Assembly (NCBI GenBank): GCA_021399435.1
Contig: JAJTUP010000001.1
Span: 434,001-498,000, forward strand
From: Diaporthe sp. PMI_573
Taxonomy: Eukaryota; Ascomycota; Sordariomycetes; Diaporthales; Diaporthaceae
Direction: 5' to 3'
DNA length: 64,000 nt
Shown piece after piece: positions 54,936-64,000 of the stretch. Both the position numbers and the translations under genes were made by a program. The notes below the pieces were generated by a model, which made no database searches, had not been told where the DNA came from, and was given only the letters and a program-made list of their open reading frames with translations. Numbering within the stretch: position 1 is the first letter of the stretch; every line of letters begins with the position of its first letter.

Positions 54936-56016
54936 ATGGCTCCCAATGTACCAGCTGAGAGGAAAGTTGTTGTCATCACAGGATCGACAGTGAGTTCCGT
55001 TGATCAAGCCGTATACACGCAAGATCCTATCAGTTTCTGCACCACTGACCATCCCAACAGTCAGGCATCGGTCAGCACCTAGCAGAGCGCCTACACCCCA
55101 AGGGATACAACATCGTCGTCTCAGGCAGACGCTCCAAGGAAGGCCAGGCCATCGCCTCCCAGCTAGACCCAACCGGAGAGACAGCCATATTCATCCAGTG
55201 CGACGTGAGCTCGTACGAGTCCCAGGCCAACCTCCTCAAGGAGACCTGGGCCAAGTGGAACCGCCTGGACGCCTTCATCGCCAACGCGGGCATCGTGGAC
55301 CGCGGCTCCCTCTACAACCTCGTCGCCCGCAAGGAAGGGGCCCCAGTCGGCGACGTCCCGCCCGAGCCGGACCTCAGCTGCACCGACATCGACGTCAAGG
55401 CCGTGATTAACGGCACGGTGCTCGCCGTGCACTACATGCGGCACAACCCGGCCACAGGGGGCAAGATCATAGTCACGGGCAGCACCGCCGCCATCTTCCC
55501 CTTGCCGATTATCCCCGAGTACTGCGCGGCCAAGGCGGCGGCGATGCACTGGGTCCGGACGGTCGCGCCCATCCTGGCGCTGGACGGCATCACCATCAAT
55601 AATGTGCTGCCGAATGCCTACGACACGGACATCATGCCGAATATCGAGAAGGCGTTCCTGGAGGAGCAGTAGGTTCATTTGCCTCATCCTCGAGGTTCTT
55701 GGTCATATGGCCCCTTTTTTTTTTTTGGCGGACTGAATTGAGTGCTGACAGTTGTTTGTTGCCCAGTCTGACGCAGAAAGAGTGCCTCATGTCGGCGTAT
55801 GATGTGTTTCTGGATGATGACGCCGGTGAGAAGACGGGGCAGACGATCGAGTGTGCGTACAAGTCTCACTATTACCATGATGTACCGCCTTACAAGAGTG
55901 GTGGGGTGATCGAGAGGACTGTTAAGGTCTATGATCCCTGGTTTGAGGGGATGCATGGAGTGAAGAGTGGGTTGCCGGACGCTATCAAGGAGTCACCCCT
56001 GAAGTCATCTAAGTGA
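54936..56016 (+). CDS. Short-chain dehydrogenase/reductase, 303 aa
   Basis: Exons 54936-54989, 55061-55668 and 55767-56016 (54+608+250 nt). The first intron (GTGAGT) splits the cofactor loop and splicing restores TGSTSGIG (residues 15-22). Other SDR marks are NAG in FIANAGIVDRG (about 93-95), the catalytic Ser region IIVTGSTAAI (about 155-163) and Y172-x3-K176 in EYCAAKAA. The classical SDR fold of about 250 residues is followed by a C-terminal extension with YYHDVPPYKSGGVIERTVKVYDPWF. The architecture is like fungal enzymes annotated as 15-hydroxyprostaglandin-dehydrogenase-like; the substrate cannot be told from sequence. No transit or signal peptide, so probably cytosolic. Confidence 0.88.
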
Positions 56017-56326
56017 GTAGTCTGTCTAGGATGTATCGATTCTGTCTCCTGGTTACATTGGTTAATCTGACCTGCACAATACCGGCTTAATCTCAACATA
56101 TCGCATTAATACGGAAGGCCACGGAGAATTGGCTTGTGAAATGTAGCAAAAGAAAGGAGGTATCAAAAAAAAAAATTGTTTGGATTGATATGTCTCCCAG
56201 ATTCGGAACTCCTAGCTCAAACTAAGTTGGATATCAAGACACAAGGCCAAACCCATCATCCAAACGCCCGCTCAGGCCAATACCACTAGCCAAGCCCTCC
56301 CGATGTCATTTCCTCTCAGTCATCTA
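56017..56326. other. Intergenic between convergent genes
   Basis: 3' ends of the dehydrogenase and potassium transporter genes, with an A-rich run near 56,165. Confidence 0.5.
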
Positions 56327-59085
56327 TTATATGTCCTTGACAAACCCAACCTCAACAACACGATCCATAGCCAACTGCAAGTTCGCAATCTTAGCCCTCG
56401 TATTATCCCTAATCCACAAAAAGATAGACAGCACAAGCTTCCTGAAGATAGGCGTCCCAGCCCGCGTCCGCATCTGGCCCTTGCCAACAACATACATGAT
56501 CTTGGCGGCGTACGCGCGGTCCAGGCGCGCCAGCTCGGCGGCCACGGCCTCGTCGCGCAGCTCGATGGGCAGCTTCTCCGAGATGTGCCTCTCGCGGGGG
56601 CCCCGGCTGGCACCGGAGGCGGAGGGGTCGTCCGACGATGATGCCGGGGCGGGTGTGATCTCGGCGCCGGTGGTGCTGGCGCTGGTGGCGGCGGCGGCAG
56701 CCGAAGTGTCGAGCGTCGCCGCCTCGGACATGGGGACGCCCTCGACGTTCTCGATGCCGCTGCGCTGCGTGGCCTGGGACCCGTCGTCGCCAGATAAGGA
56801 AGGGTCCTCGCGGCGGATCTCCTCGCCGCGGGCGGCCTGGCGGATGATGAACAAGCGGACCTTCTCGTAGATGAGCGCCGCCAGGTCGGGCGACATGACC
56901 TCGTCCATGAAGCCGTGCTTGATGACGAGCCTGTAGCAGCCGGGGATGGTGGTGAATTTGGACACGGAGTAGCGCTCCGCGTCCAGGACGGTGGGGGCCT
57001 CGACCGGGTGGAGGTGCCAGAAGACCGTGACGTCCATGACGGCGTTGAACTTGCTCGCGAACTGGGTGAAGACCGCGGGGGTCATGACGCCCGTCTTGTC
57101 GAAGAAGATGCCCAGCCCGCGGATCTGCGACAGCTGGTCGCCGCCCCAGCGCGACGTGAGCTTGAGCTTGCCCTCGTCGTCCTTGGTGACCAGGCGGTTC
57201 AGGCGGAACCGGTCCTCCGCCTCGGCCTTCCACTGCATCTCCTTGCCGAACCGCCACAGCATGAACAGACCGGTGAGGATCGCCGAGATGGTCAGGGTGA
57301 ACCAGGCACCATCCGGCACCTTGTTAAGGGCCGAGGATAGGTACAGCCCGTCCACTGAGGCGAAGCACAGCCAGGGCACGACGACGAGGTACGGGGGGAT
57401 GCGCCAGACGATGAGGGCCACTAACGTGACCATGCATGTGTCGAAGAAGGTGACGAACATGACGCAGACGCCATAGGCGTTGCCAAGGCGGGTGGTGTTG
57501 GAGTAGACGGCAGTGACAAGGACCGTTCCGCACATAAGCAGCCAGTTGAGGAAGGGGACGTATAGCTGTCCGTGGAAAGTCCTGGAGGTGTGTACGACCT
57601 TGACCTGTGGGCAGTATGACAGTTTCATGATTTGGGCAATGAGCTATATCATACATGTGTCAGCTCTACTTGTCTCAATCAAAGCCAGGTATGAGAAGAA
57701 CGTACCTGGAATGTGGCTGTGATGATAGCCTGCGAAGCAACGACAGCAGCGAGCACAGCGACAACCAGAGATGGGTACAGCATCCCCGGCGGAACCGAGT
57801 TATAGAACGGGTTCGAGTACGCATCAGGGTGGACGCTGATATAAGCACCTTGCCCGAGATAGCCCAACAACAGGCACGGGTACGTCCAGCACAGCCAGCT
57901 AAGCTGGATCGCTCGCATAGAAAAGGCGCCCAGGTCGGCGAAGAGGGCCTCGACTCCGGTGAATGCGAGCAGCACACCACCGAGCATCTTCCAGCCCTCA
58001 GTCTTGTGTTGTATGAAAAACTGAATAGCATAGTAAGGGTTGAACGCCTTCAGAACGCTGTGGTCAAATTGGACAAGGTTGTAGATGCCGAACCCTCCAT
58101 TGAAAGCCAGCCACAGGATGACAATTGGCGCAAAGATCGAGGCCAGGCGCGACAGGCCGAGCGGCTGGACAAAGAACAGGACGAGGATGATGCCGCACGA
58201 GGTCCCCACGATCGTGGAGCTCGAAATGTTGGGGCTGACTACTTCGAGGCCTTGGACCGCGCCAAGGACAGACTGCGCCGGGGTGAGGACGCCGTCAGAG
58301 AGGACCATGGAAACGGCTAGGACTCCAATTGTTTTGAGGAGACCGCGGAAGAACCGACTTCTTTCCAGGAGTGAGCGTACTCCAAGGTTGGAAGGCCGCA
58401 AATTTCCGGTGTGGTGCCTTTCCATGTGCACCAGGACTTCTTCTCTCGGGTCGCGGGCTGTAATATTGGCCTGGTACAGGTCAATAACAAGATCTACACG
58501 TCACAGGCGAAGTTTGTTATCACTTACAAATCTAGTCAAGAGCGAGTAGCAACTAAAAGTGCCGCCCTCGCCCTCGTTGTCGGCACGGAGAACAATGAAG
58601 ACATATTTAAACGTGACCATAATAGTAAGCGACCAGATAATAAGCGACAAGACCTGAATGACATCCGCACGGTCCGGAGGCGACGTGAACGTCGACGAGA
58701 ACACATAAAGAGGACTGGTCCCGATGTCGCCGTAGATGGCGCCGACGGACTGGTACGCGAGCCACAGCAGCGTCTTGCCGCGGTACACCTGCTTGACCTT
58801 GGGCTGCTCGCTGTCGCGCCAGTTGTCGCCCTCCTCGACGTCGAGGGCCGCCTCGGGGTGCTGCGGGTCGAACGAGATGCGCTGCGCGCCGCTCCGGTGC
58901 GTGGCGATGCGCGAGAGGTCGCGCGTGTTGTAGACGCCGCCGGCGAGGCCCGTCGTGTCTGTCCGCTGGAGGGGTGGGAACCGCTGCTCGGACTCGGAGC
59001 GCCGCAGCTGGTTTGGGTGGGCGCCCTCTGCGATCTTGATGGTCGGCCCGGAGGCGAGGGGTGAGACTGGCGGTGATGCGACCAT
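56327..59085 (-). CDS. HAK/KUP-type high-affinity potassium transporter, 879 aa
   Basis: Exons 59085-58528, 58470-57706 and 57643-56327 (558+765+1317 nt; GTAAGT and GTACGT donors). The cytosolic N-terminus is about 110 residues. The first helix carries the family signature AYQSVGAIYGDIGTSPLYV. About twelve helices follow, including SMVLSDGVLTPAQSVLGAVQGL, YISVHPDAYSNPFYNSVPPG and the KVVHTSRTFHGQLYVPFLNWLLM block. The C-terminal cytosolic domain has a roughly 90-residue Ala/Ser/Thr-rich low-complexity insertion (around TSAAAAATSASTTGAEITPAPA). It resumes with EAVAAELARLDRAYAAKIMYVVGKGQM, which matches the end of fungal HAK proteins. Plasma-membrane K+ uptake, probably proton-coupled and induced by potassium starvation (family knowledge). 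Confidence 0.93.
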
Positions 59086-61521
59086 CTTGTTTGCCCTTGT
59101 TATTTCACTCGTGTAAGTGGTGAGAAGAGTGGGGCTGGGTTAACAAAGAGGGCTTGACTGCTCGGCACTGAAGCGCCAGCGACCCAAACAAGGGGTCAGT
59201 CACTAATTGCTGACGGGATGATACACAGAGTTGCAACTGGAAGATGGGCTACTGGAGGAAAAAGCAAAACGAATTTGTGTGCGCGCTGTCGAGGACTTTG
59301 TAGGGGAACTCAAATCATCATAGAGCCGAGTGGGGCCGTGAGGGATATTTGGGACACTCAGCACCACGATAATGAGAGAGAGCGCGACTCGTTTGATCGC
59401 AACACGCCGCCATGCCGGATCCAAGAAAGTGCTGAGGTGGCTGAGCAAGGATAGAATCCAGGGAAGGCCAGGACGGCGTTGGTCCTGGATCCGGGTGGTA
59501 TGGGCGGCAGCGTGGGGAGCTGCGGGCACATCGCATTGTTGCGCTCATCTTCTGGCATTAGCCAGCAGGCAGGAGGGAAGGTAGTGAGATATCGGGCCGT
59601 GAGGGACAAAACCGTGGAAAGCTGCTAGAGGCCGACATTCTGACTCGGGAACTGATCCCACGGTTCTGGCAATGCAACGCTAGCCCGTGGCGCCGGACAC
59701 GGCATGTGCATGTGAATTTGCCAGGCGCAATACCATATCGAGACTAGGCATGCCTCCATGGTCTAGTTTTGTGTTTGACGAGACGCAGGCGGTGAGATGA
59801 TGGCCCCTCCTACTCAGCCGAGTCGCACTGCTAGCTGGAAGGCATCATCTTTTCGTGCCGACACACATGATATCGGCAGAGTAAGCGGCAACGAGAACAT
59901 TCTTGGGCGGGCGCGCATCCAAGAAGCTGTTATGGCGCGAAGCCCCCTGACCCCTGGCGCAACAAAGAACGATCAATGTCCGTGTAAAAAGCTTAATCAC
60001 GATCGAATGAATAGGCGTTACCAGTGTTAGTACCGCGGCCAATGCCCTGGGCCGGTCCAGAAACCTGCTAGCAGCTGGACCCCGGGCCAGAAGCTTGGAG
60101 AAAGGCTTCTCTCCCTGAGACAAGCTTGCCTAGCCCTTGGCCAGGCCGCTCCATAGCTCTTCAGCTGTCCCAATCCAACGGTCTTAAATAGCAGCTCAAG
60201 GCTTGCATCGGCCGCTCCATGCAACATCGGAACGCAATCCTTGGCCCTTTTCCTAGCAAGACCCGTGTGTAGCCAGCGTCAGACTAGGAGGAGCCGCATC
60301 GTCCTTTTGATGCGGGTGCGTGGCTAGGCACGGCGGGCGGGACTCATTGACATAACGTAGTCTAGGTCCCATTTCGACCTGCATTGCAGAAGCGAAGGCT
60401 GAACCTGCTGCACAACAGGGCTAGAAGATAAGAACGGCCCGTCCAATGGGGAGCGCATCGCTTACTGACGGATGGGCTGCCTCAATTCTCCTCGTGGGAC
60501 GTGGGCATCAACGGGCTGGCCTCTCACCAGCTGGACCAGTTTTCGAAGTCTTGGGATGACGTCGGCTCGGGAGGAGAGATAGATAACGAGCTGCGATATT
60601 GCAGACAGCTTGAAACTTGTCAGGATCCTGCAGGCTTCCCACCGGGCAGCAGCCGGATTGGTTGGTCCTCATGTGGAGGAGTTTGGGGGTGGCTGAATCG
60701 AATAACAACGGGCGCACAGAGGGCCTAGCTGCAGAATGGAATGCAGGGCAAGATGCACAGCAGATGCAGTGTAGATGCAAGCATCCTACCGGGGTTGCAG
60801 CGCAGGGACGAGCCGAGACGAGGGTAAACGAAAGCTTGGGGGGAGCTGGACCCCCGCAACATGTGCTTGGTCTGAGTCGATCCCACCCAGACGCGGCGGC
60901 TTGAGTTGCATGTCGCAGCACTTGAGCAGGAACACGTTCGACCTCGCGGAAGCTAAGCGAGGCGGGAGGCGCGAGGCGGGCAAGACTAGAGCACCCGGCC
61001 TGGCTGTAATCCTGGTGCAAGCCATCTCGGTCAATTGTCTCTGACTTGCCTTGTAGATCGCAGGCGAGTGAAATGCCAGGGTTGTAGCCCGTGGCTGGGT
61101 GAGTGGGTATCCCCTTCTGGCACGTAGAATGATTAAAAGCCGATACAGAACACGTACGAACCCAAGGCCAAGTATGCAATGGCTTGTTGCATCATATGCA
61201 ACGAAATAGATTTGGTCGCCCTTTTCTATCGTTCTAGACGCCTTCTTTACCGTCCTGCCGACCTCCGCCGGCTTCATCTTTTCTCCTCCCACGAGACGAC
61301 ATCGAAAGTGGATTGAATGTGATTGACTCCGGCTGCTGCTTCCCGTTAGAGTTTGGCAGCGGTGGTCATCGATGGCCATAGAGACGTTCGGCGCCACGAA
61401 GTCTCACTCCTGGTCCATACAAATCCTCTCAGGAAGGGTAGTACCACTCTCTGCCGTCAGGCCTCCGCACGTCCGGGCGAGAAATACTAGGGTCGAGAGC
61501 TGACATGATCGTGTAGAGCTC
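59086..61521. other. 2.4-kb intergenic region upstream of the potassium transporter
   Basis: Contains the transporter promoter and the 3' side of the aminotransferase gene. Several overlapping open frames exist on both strands (the largest about 223 codons on the minus strand) but they lack domain features. No TE or RNA gene recognised. Confidence 0.4.
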
Positions 61522-62871
61522 CTAATCCATCTGACCGACGCTCAAGTCCTCAGGAGCTGCCCCGTTCGTCACGACCTCGTGGCCGAGGGCCTTCTTGCGG
61601 TCCACGTCGGCGAGCTTGGCGCACCAGCCGAGGCTGTCCTCGACCTTGCCGGCCTGGATCCCCTTGAGCTGTGTGAGCAGCTTCAGGCACAGAGGGCCGG
61701 CATCCTCGTTGCTGTCGGGGATGTACGAGACCGTCTCTTCCCCCTTTGCGGCGTCAACGGAGAGTCTGGGGTGCGACTTGACGGTGGTGGCCCAGGATTT
61801 GGGGTCTGATGAAGCTATGCGGCGGGTGATGGAGCGGATGGGCACCAGGGAGGCGGCTGTTCCGGCTGCCATGACCTCTTGGAAGTTGGGCAGCTCGGCG
61901 TATTTGATCTGGTTGCCATGTCAATATGCTGCGTCACTCGTGCGTGCATGGAGGCTCAATGTTCCACTCACCGACCGCTGTTCCACCTTCCAGCCGAATG
62001 TCTTGGCGATTCCCTGGACACTCTCGCTGGTAACGCTGTTGATGACGTTCTTTGAATCCGGCACCACGATCGTCACGTTATCTCCGTCGACCAGCGCACC
62101 AATGAAGCCGCTCGTGCTGAACTCATCTATCTCGGAGTGGGTGGCACTGTCCAGGTGCAGGGTGATGTCGAAGCCCTCCTTGCGCGCCTTGTCCGACCAC
62201 CTCATGACAGGCGCGTAGTTACCACCAATCTTGGCGCTGCCGGTGCCGTTGGGGGCGGCACGGTCAAACTCTTCCAGGATGAGGGCTTTCACGGGATGTA
62301 CGCCGTGGTAGACGCCCGTGGGCAGGACGTAGACACAGAATGTGTACTCCTCGGGCGGGCTCAGGCCGAGCTGTGCGCTCGAGCCATACATCTGCGGTCG
62401 CACGTACATGGCAGCGCCCGTGTCGTGCGGTGGCACCCACTCGGCATTGAGGGCGACGGCGGCCTTGCAAGCATCGATGAACATGTCGACGGGGACCGGC
62501 GGGATGGAGACACACTCGGCGCTGTGCTGCATGCGGGAGGCGTTGCGGTCGGGGCGGAAGATCTGGATTGAGGAGTCACCAGGGGTGCGGAAGGCCTTGA
62601 GGCCCTCGTAGACTTGTTGGCCGTAGTTGAGGGCAGGTGCCATGCCGTGGATACGGATGAAGGGGTCGGTGACGAATTGGAGCGGCGTCCATTTGCCCGT
62701 CTTGTGGGAGTAGTGGGACTCGATGTGGCCGTTGACTGGAGCAGGCGAGGGACAGTGTCAGCCGATGGGACAGCACGCCGCTGGGAGACCAATTGACCTA
62801 CCTTCGTGCATGCGGAAGCCAATGTTGGCCCAATCGAGGGCAGTAGAAGGGGGCGGAGGGAATGAAGGCAT
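61522..62871 (-). CDS. Branched-chain amino acid aminotransferase (class IV), 406 aa
   Basis: Exons 62871-62802, 62735-61972 and 61908-61522 (70+764+387 nt, frame closes; GTAGGT and GTGAGT donors). Motifs: FIRIHGMAPALNYGQQVYEGLKAFR, FRPDRNASRM, the PLP-binding Lys192 in AKIGGNYAP, DEFSTSGFIGAL and the IKYAELPNFQEVMAAGTAASLVPI C-terminal block. It transfers the amino group between Leu/Ile/Val and 2-oxoglutarate using PLP. The first exon begins MPSFPPPPSTALDW without a clear mitochondrial presequence, so a cytosolic isozyme is likely. A probable 5' UTR intron (donor GTAAAC near 62,990, acceptor CAG before the first exon) precedes the start codon. No pathway partners are adjacent. Confidence 0.9.
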
Positions 62872-63512
62872 CGTGAAGGTCGTTTCGGGCGTGGCTGTCG
62901 AGGGGCGGTGGAGCAGCTGTTCATAGTCAAGCAGGGTCAGCCGAGAGCATGAGCTTGCAAAAAGCTGACCAACGGGACAGTGGATTGTTTACCTGGTCGG
63001 TCGGATAACTCGGTAGATGCGGCGACAGCAACAATTCAAGAAAGGAGGCGAAGTAGTCTCGAGTCTGAGGTTGTACGGAATTGTGTACACAGTAAACAGT
63101 CACAGGAGGGGGAAACTATGGAGGACCCAGAAATTATTCTCGTCGGGTTACGCAAGGGCCAGACTTTAAGACTTGGGTACCTAAGTACTGTGCACCCTCC
63201 GATTGCGGACTGCGGGGTCCTTCCACCAACGAGCGACTGGGCAATGCGCATTTGAGTCAGGGTCTCGGAGGATGTGCAAGGGCAGGAAGTGGGTGGGGTG
63301 GGGTGCAATTGTGCAGATCTGGGGTAAGGGTCGAGGTGGGCAGGTGGACAGGGGTGGTCTGAAAAGGTGTGCTAGGAATAGTGGCAGGGTTAGGGCCTGA
63401 TCATGGAGGCCCAACGTAGTATATTATTATTCACTGACACCTAGATTCTATTACTCCACATCTGATAATTCCTTCACGATGAACCTATCTGCGAGAAATG
63501 GAAGGCCCAACC
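62872..63512. other. Promoter and 5' UTR of the aminotransferase gene
   Basis: Contains the probable 5' UTR intron (about 62,920-62,992). Otherwise no gene recognised. Short frames on both strands are not convincing. Confidence 0.45.
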
Positions 63513-64000
63513 CTATTCATGTACCGGTATACACAATTTACGCATGCCGCCAAGTCTAAATGCAAGCGCATCAGCGTGTATACGGCCCTTCTCAGCATGG
63601 CTCGTGGTTTTGATTACGAGCATCTCCTGCTCGATCAGATCGAGGAACTGGTGCATATACTCCGTGCAGACTGGAAGCCTATGCAGCCTCTCGATAAACT
63701 AAACCATGCAGGTTAATTATCATCCAGTGATCGAACCAAGTACCCTAAGAGTACTACTATTGGATTGACACTGAGAGAGACTGATCAACTCACCTTTGTG
63801 ACCGTTGGCTTCATGACGACTTCCCATACGCCACTTTCACTGATACTCTTCACCTTGAAGAAGGTGCCCTCCGTAGCCCTCGGAGAGCGTGGTCCCGTCG
63901 TCTCGGCGACACGCAACTGCTCAAATTCTTGGACCAGGTCCCACCCTCCGAGAAGCCAGGCAGCCATCTCCAGGTACAGGCACCCAAGGGCCCAGATATC
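63513..64000 (-). CDS. C-terminal part of a protein kinase (truncated by window edge)
   Basis: The last two exons of a minus-strand gene that begins beyond base 64,000. Coding is 64000-63794, then a GTGAGT-donor intron, then 63698-63513. The first visible codons read DIWALGCLYLEMAAWLLGGW, the kinase subdomain IX Asp-Ile-Trp followed by a helix seen in a fungus-specific group of kinases. After a variable region, FIERLHRLPVCTEYMHQFLDLIEQEML looks like the helical C-lobe end. The catalytic loop and nucleotide-binding parts lie outside the window, so activity and start cannot be judged. Confidence 0.7.

Noticed and set aside
60508..61397. Long minus-strand frames (up to 223 codons) upstream of the potassium transporter
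   Set aside because: Composition is Cys/Pro/Ser/Arg-rich and mosaic, with no domain, and other frames on both strands are equally open in this GC-rich region.
62137..62571. Plus-strand 144-codon frame
   Set aside because: Exact antisense shadow of the aminotransferase exon.
52700..62871. Secondary-metabolite cluster (membrane protein, dehydrogenase, transporter, aminotransferase)
   Set aside because: No polyketide synthase, peptide synthetase, terpene cyclase, P450 or cluster transcription factor is present, and the aminotransferase and potassium transporter look like housekeeping genes.
1..64000. CRISPR arrays, rRNA and tRNA genes
   Set aside because: No regularly spaced repeats of CRISPR type, no rRNA-like sequence, and I found no tRNA T-loop/anticodon arrangement by eye. 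A tRNAscan run would be decisive.

Overview
The window is genomic DNA of a filamentous ascomycete (Pezizomycotina, most likely a Sordariomycete; inference). The evidence is short introns of about 50-100 nt with GTAAGT-type donors and CTAAC/CTGAC branch sites, GC-rich exons, fungus-specific families (a NACHT-ankyrin NLR, a rhodopsin-domain PTH11-like membrane protein, a CSC1 channel, a HAK potassium transporter) and repeats that carry transition-only damage typical of repeat-induced point mutation (RIP).

Bases 1-13,921 are an AT-rich transposon graveyard. A Ty3/gypsy chromovirus relic lies between two 194-bp LTRs (660-853 and 8141-8334) and still shows an eroded zinc knuckle, protease, reverse transcriptase, RNase H, integrase and chromodomain. 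Next to it is a Ty1/copia relic (about 9000-13,650) bounded by an inverted pair of about 270-bp repeats. Two solo LTRs, each with a perfect 5-bp target duplication (CTAAG and CTTTC), sit inside the copia relic and look less damaged than it.

Bases 13,945-28,500 are an accessory region. It has two minus-strand genes for small secreted proteins resembling the glycan-binding protein Y3 family (one with a large Thr/Ser-rich insertion) plus orphan exons of a third unit. It also has an orphan multi-pass membrane protein gene, 46 bp from the convergent end of a 1431-residue NLR-type gene (TIR/SEFIR-like N-terminus, NACHT, ankyrin repeats), an F-box-like gene, and a poorly resolved gene or gene remnant.

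Bases 29,386-64,000 are mostly conserved genes: a secreted nucleoside hydrolase, a dynamin-like GTPase, a CSC1/OSCA-type cation channel, the meiotic MutS homologue MSH4, a small two-helix membrane protein, a BTB protein, two unidentified conserved-looking proteins, an SRPK-like kinase, a rhodopsin-domain membrane protein, a short-chain dehydrogenase, a HAK potassium transporter, a branched-chain aminotransferase, and the 3' end of another kinase cut by the window edge. I see no biosynthetic cluster logic linking these; they read as independent transcription units. Splice sites were placed by eye from donor, branch and acceptor motifs and by checking that the reading frame closes.
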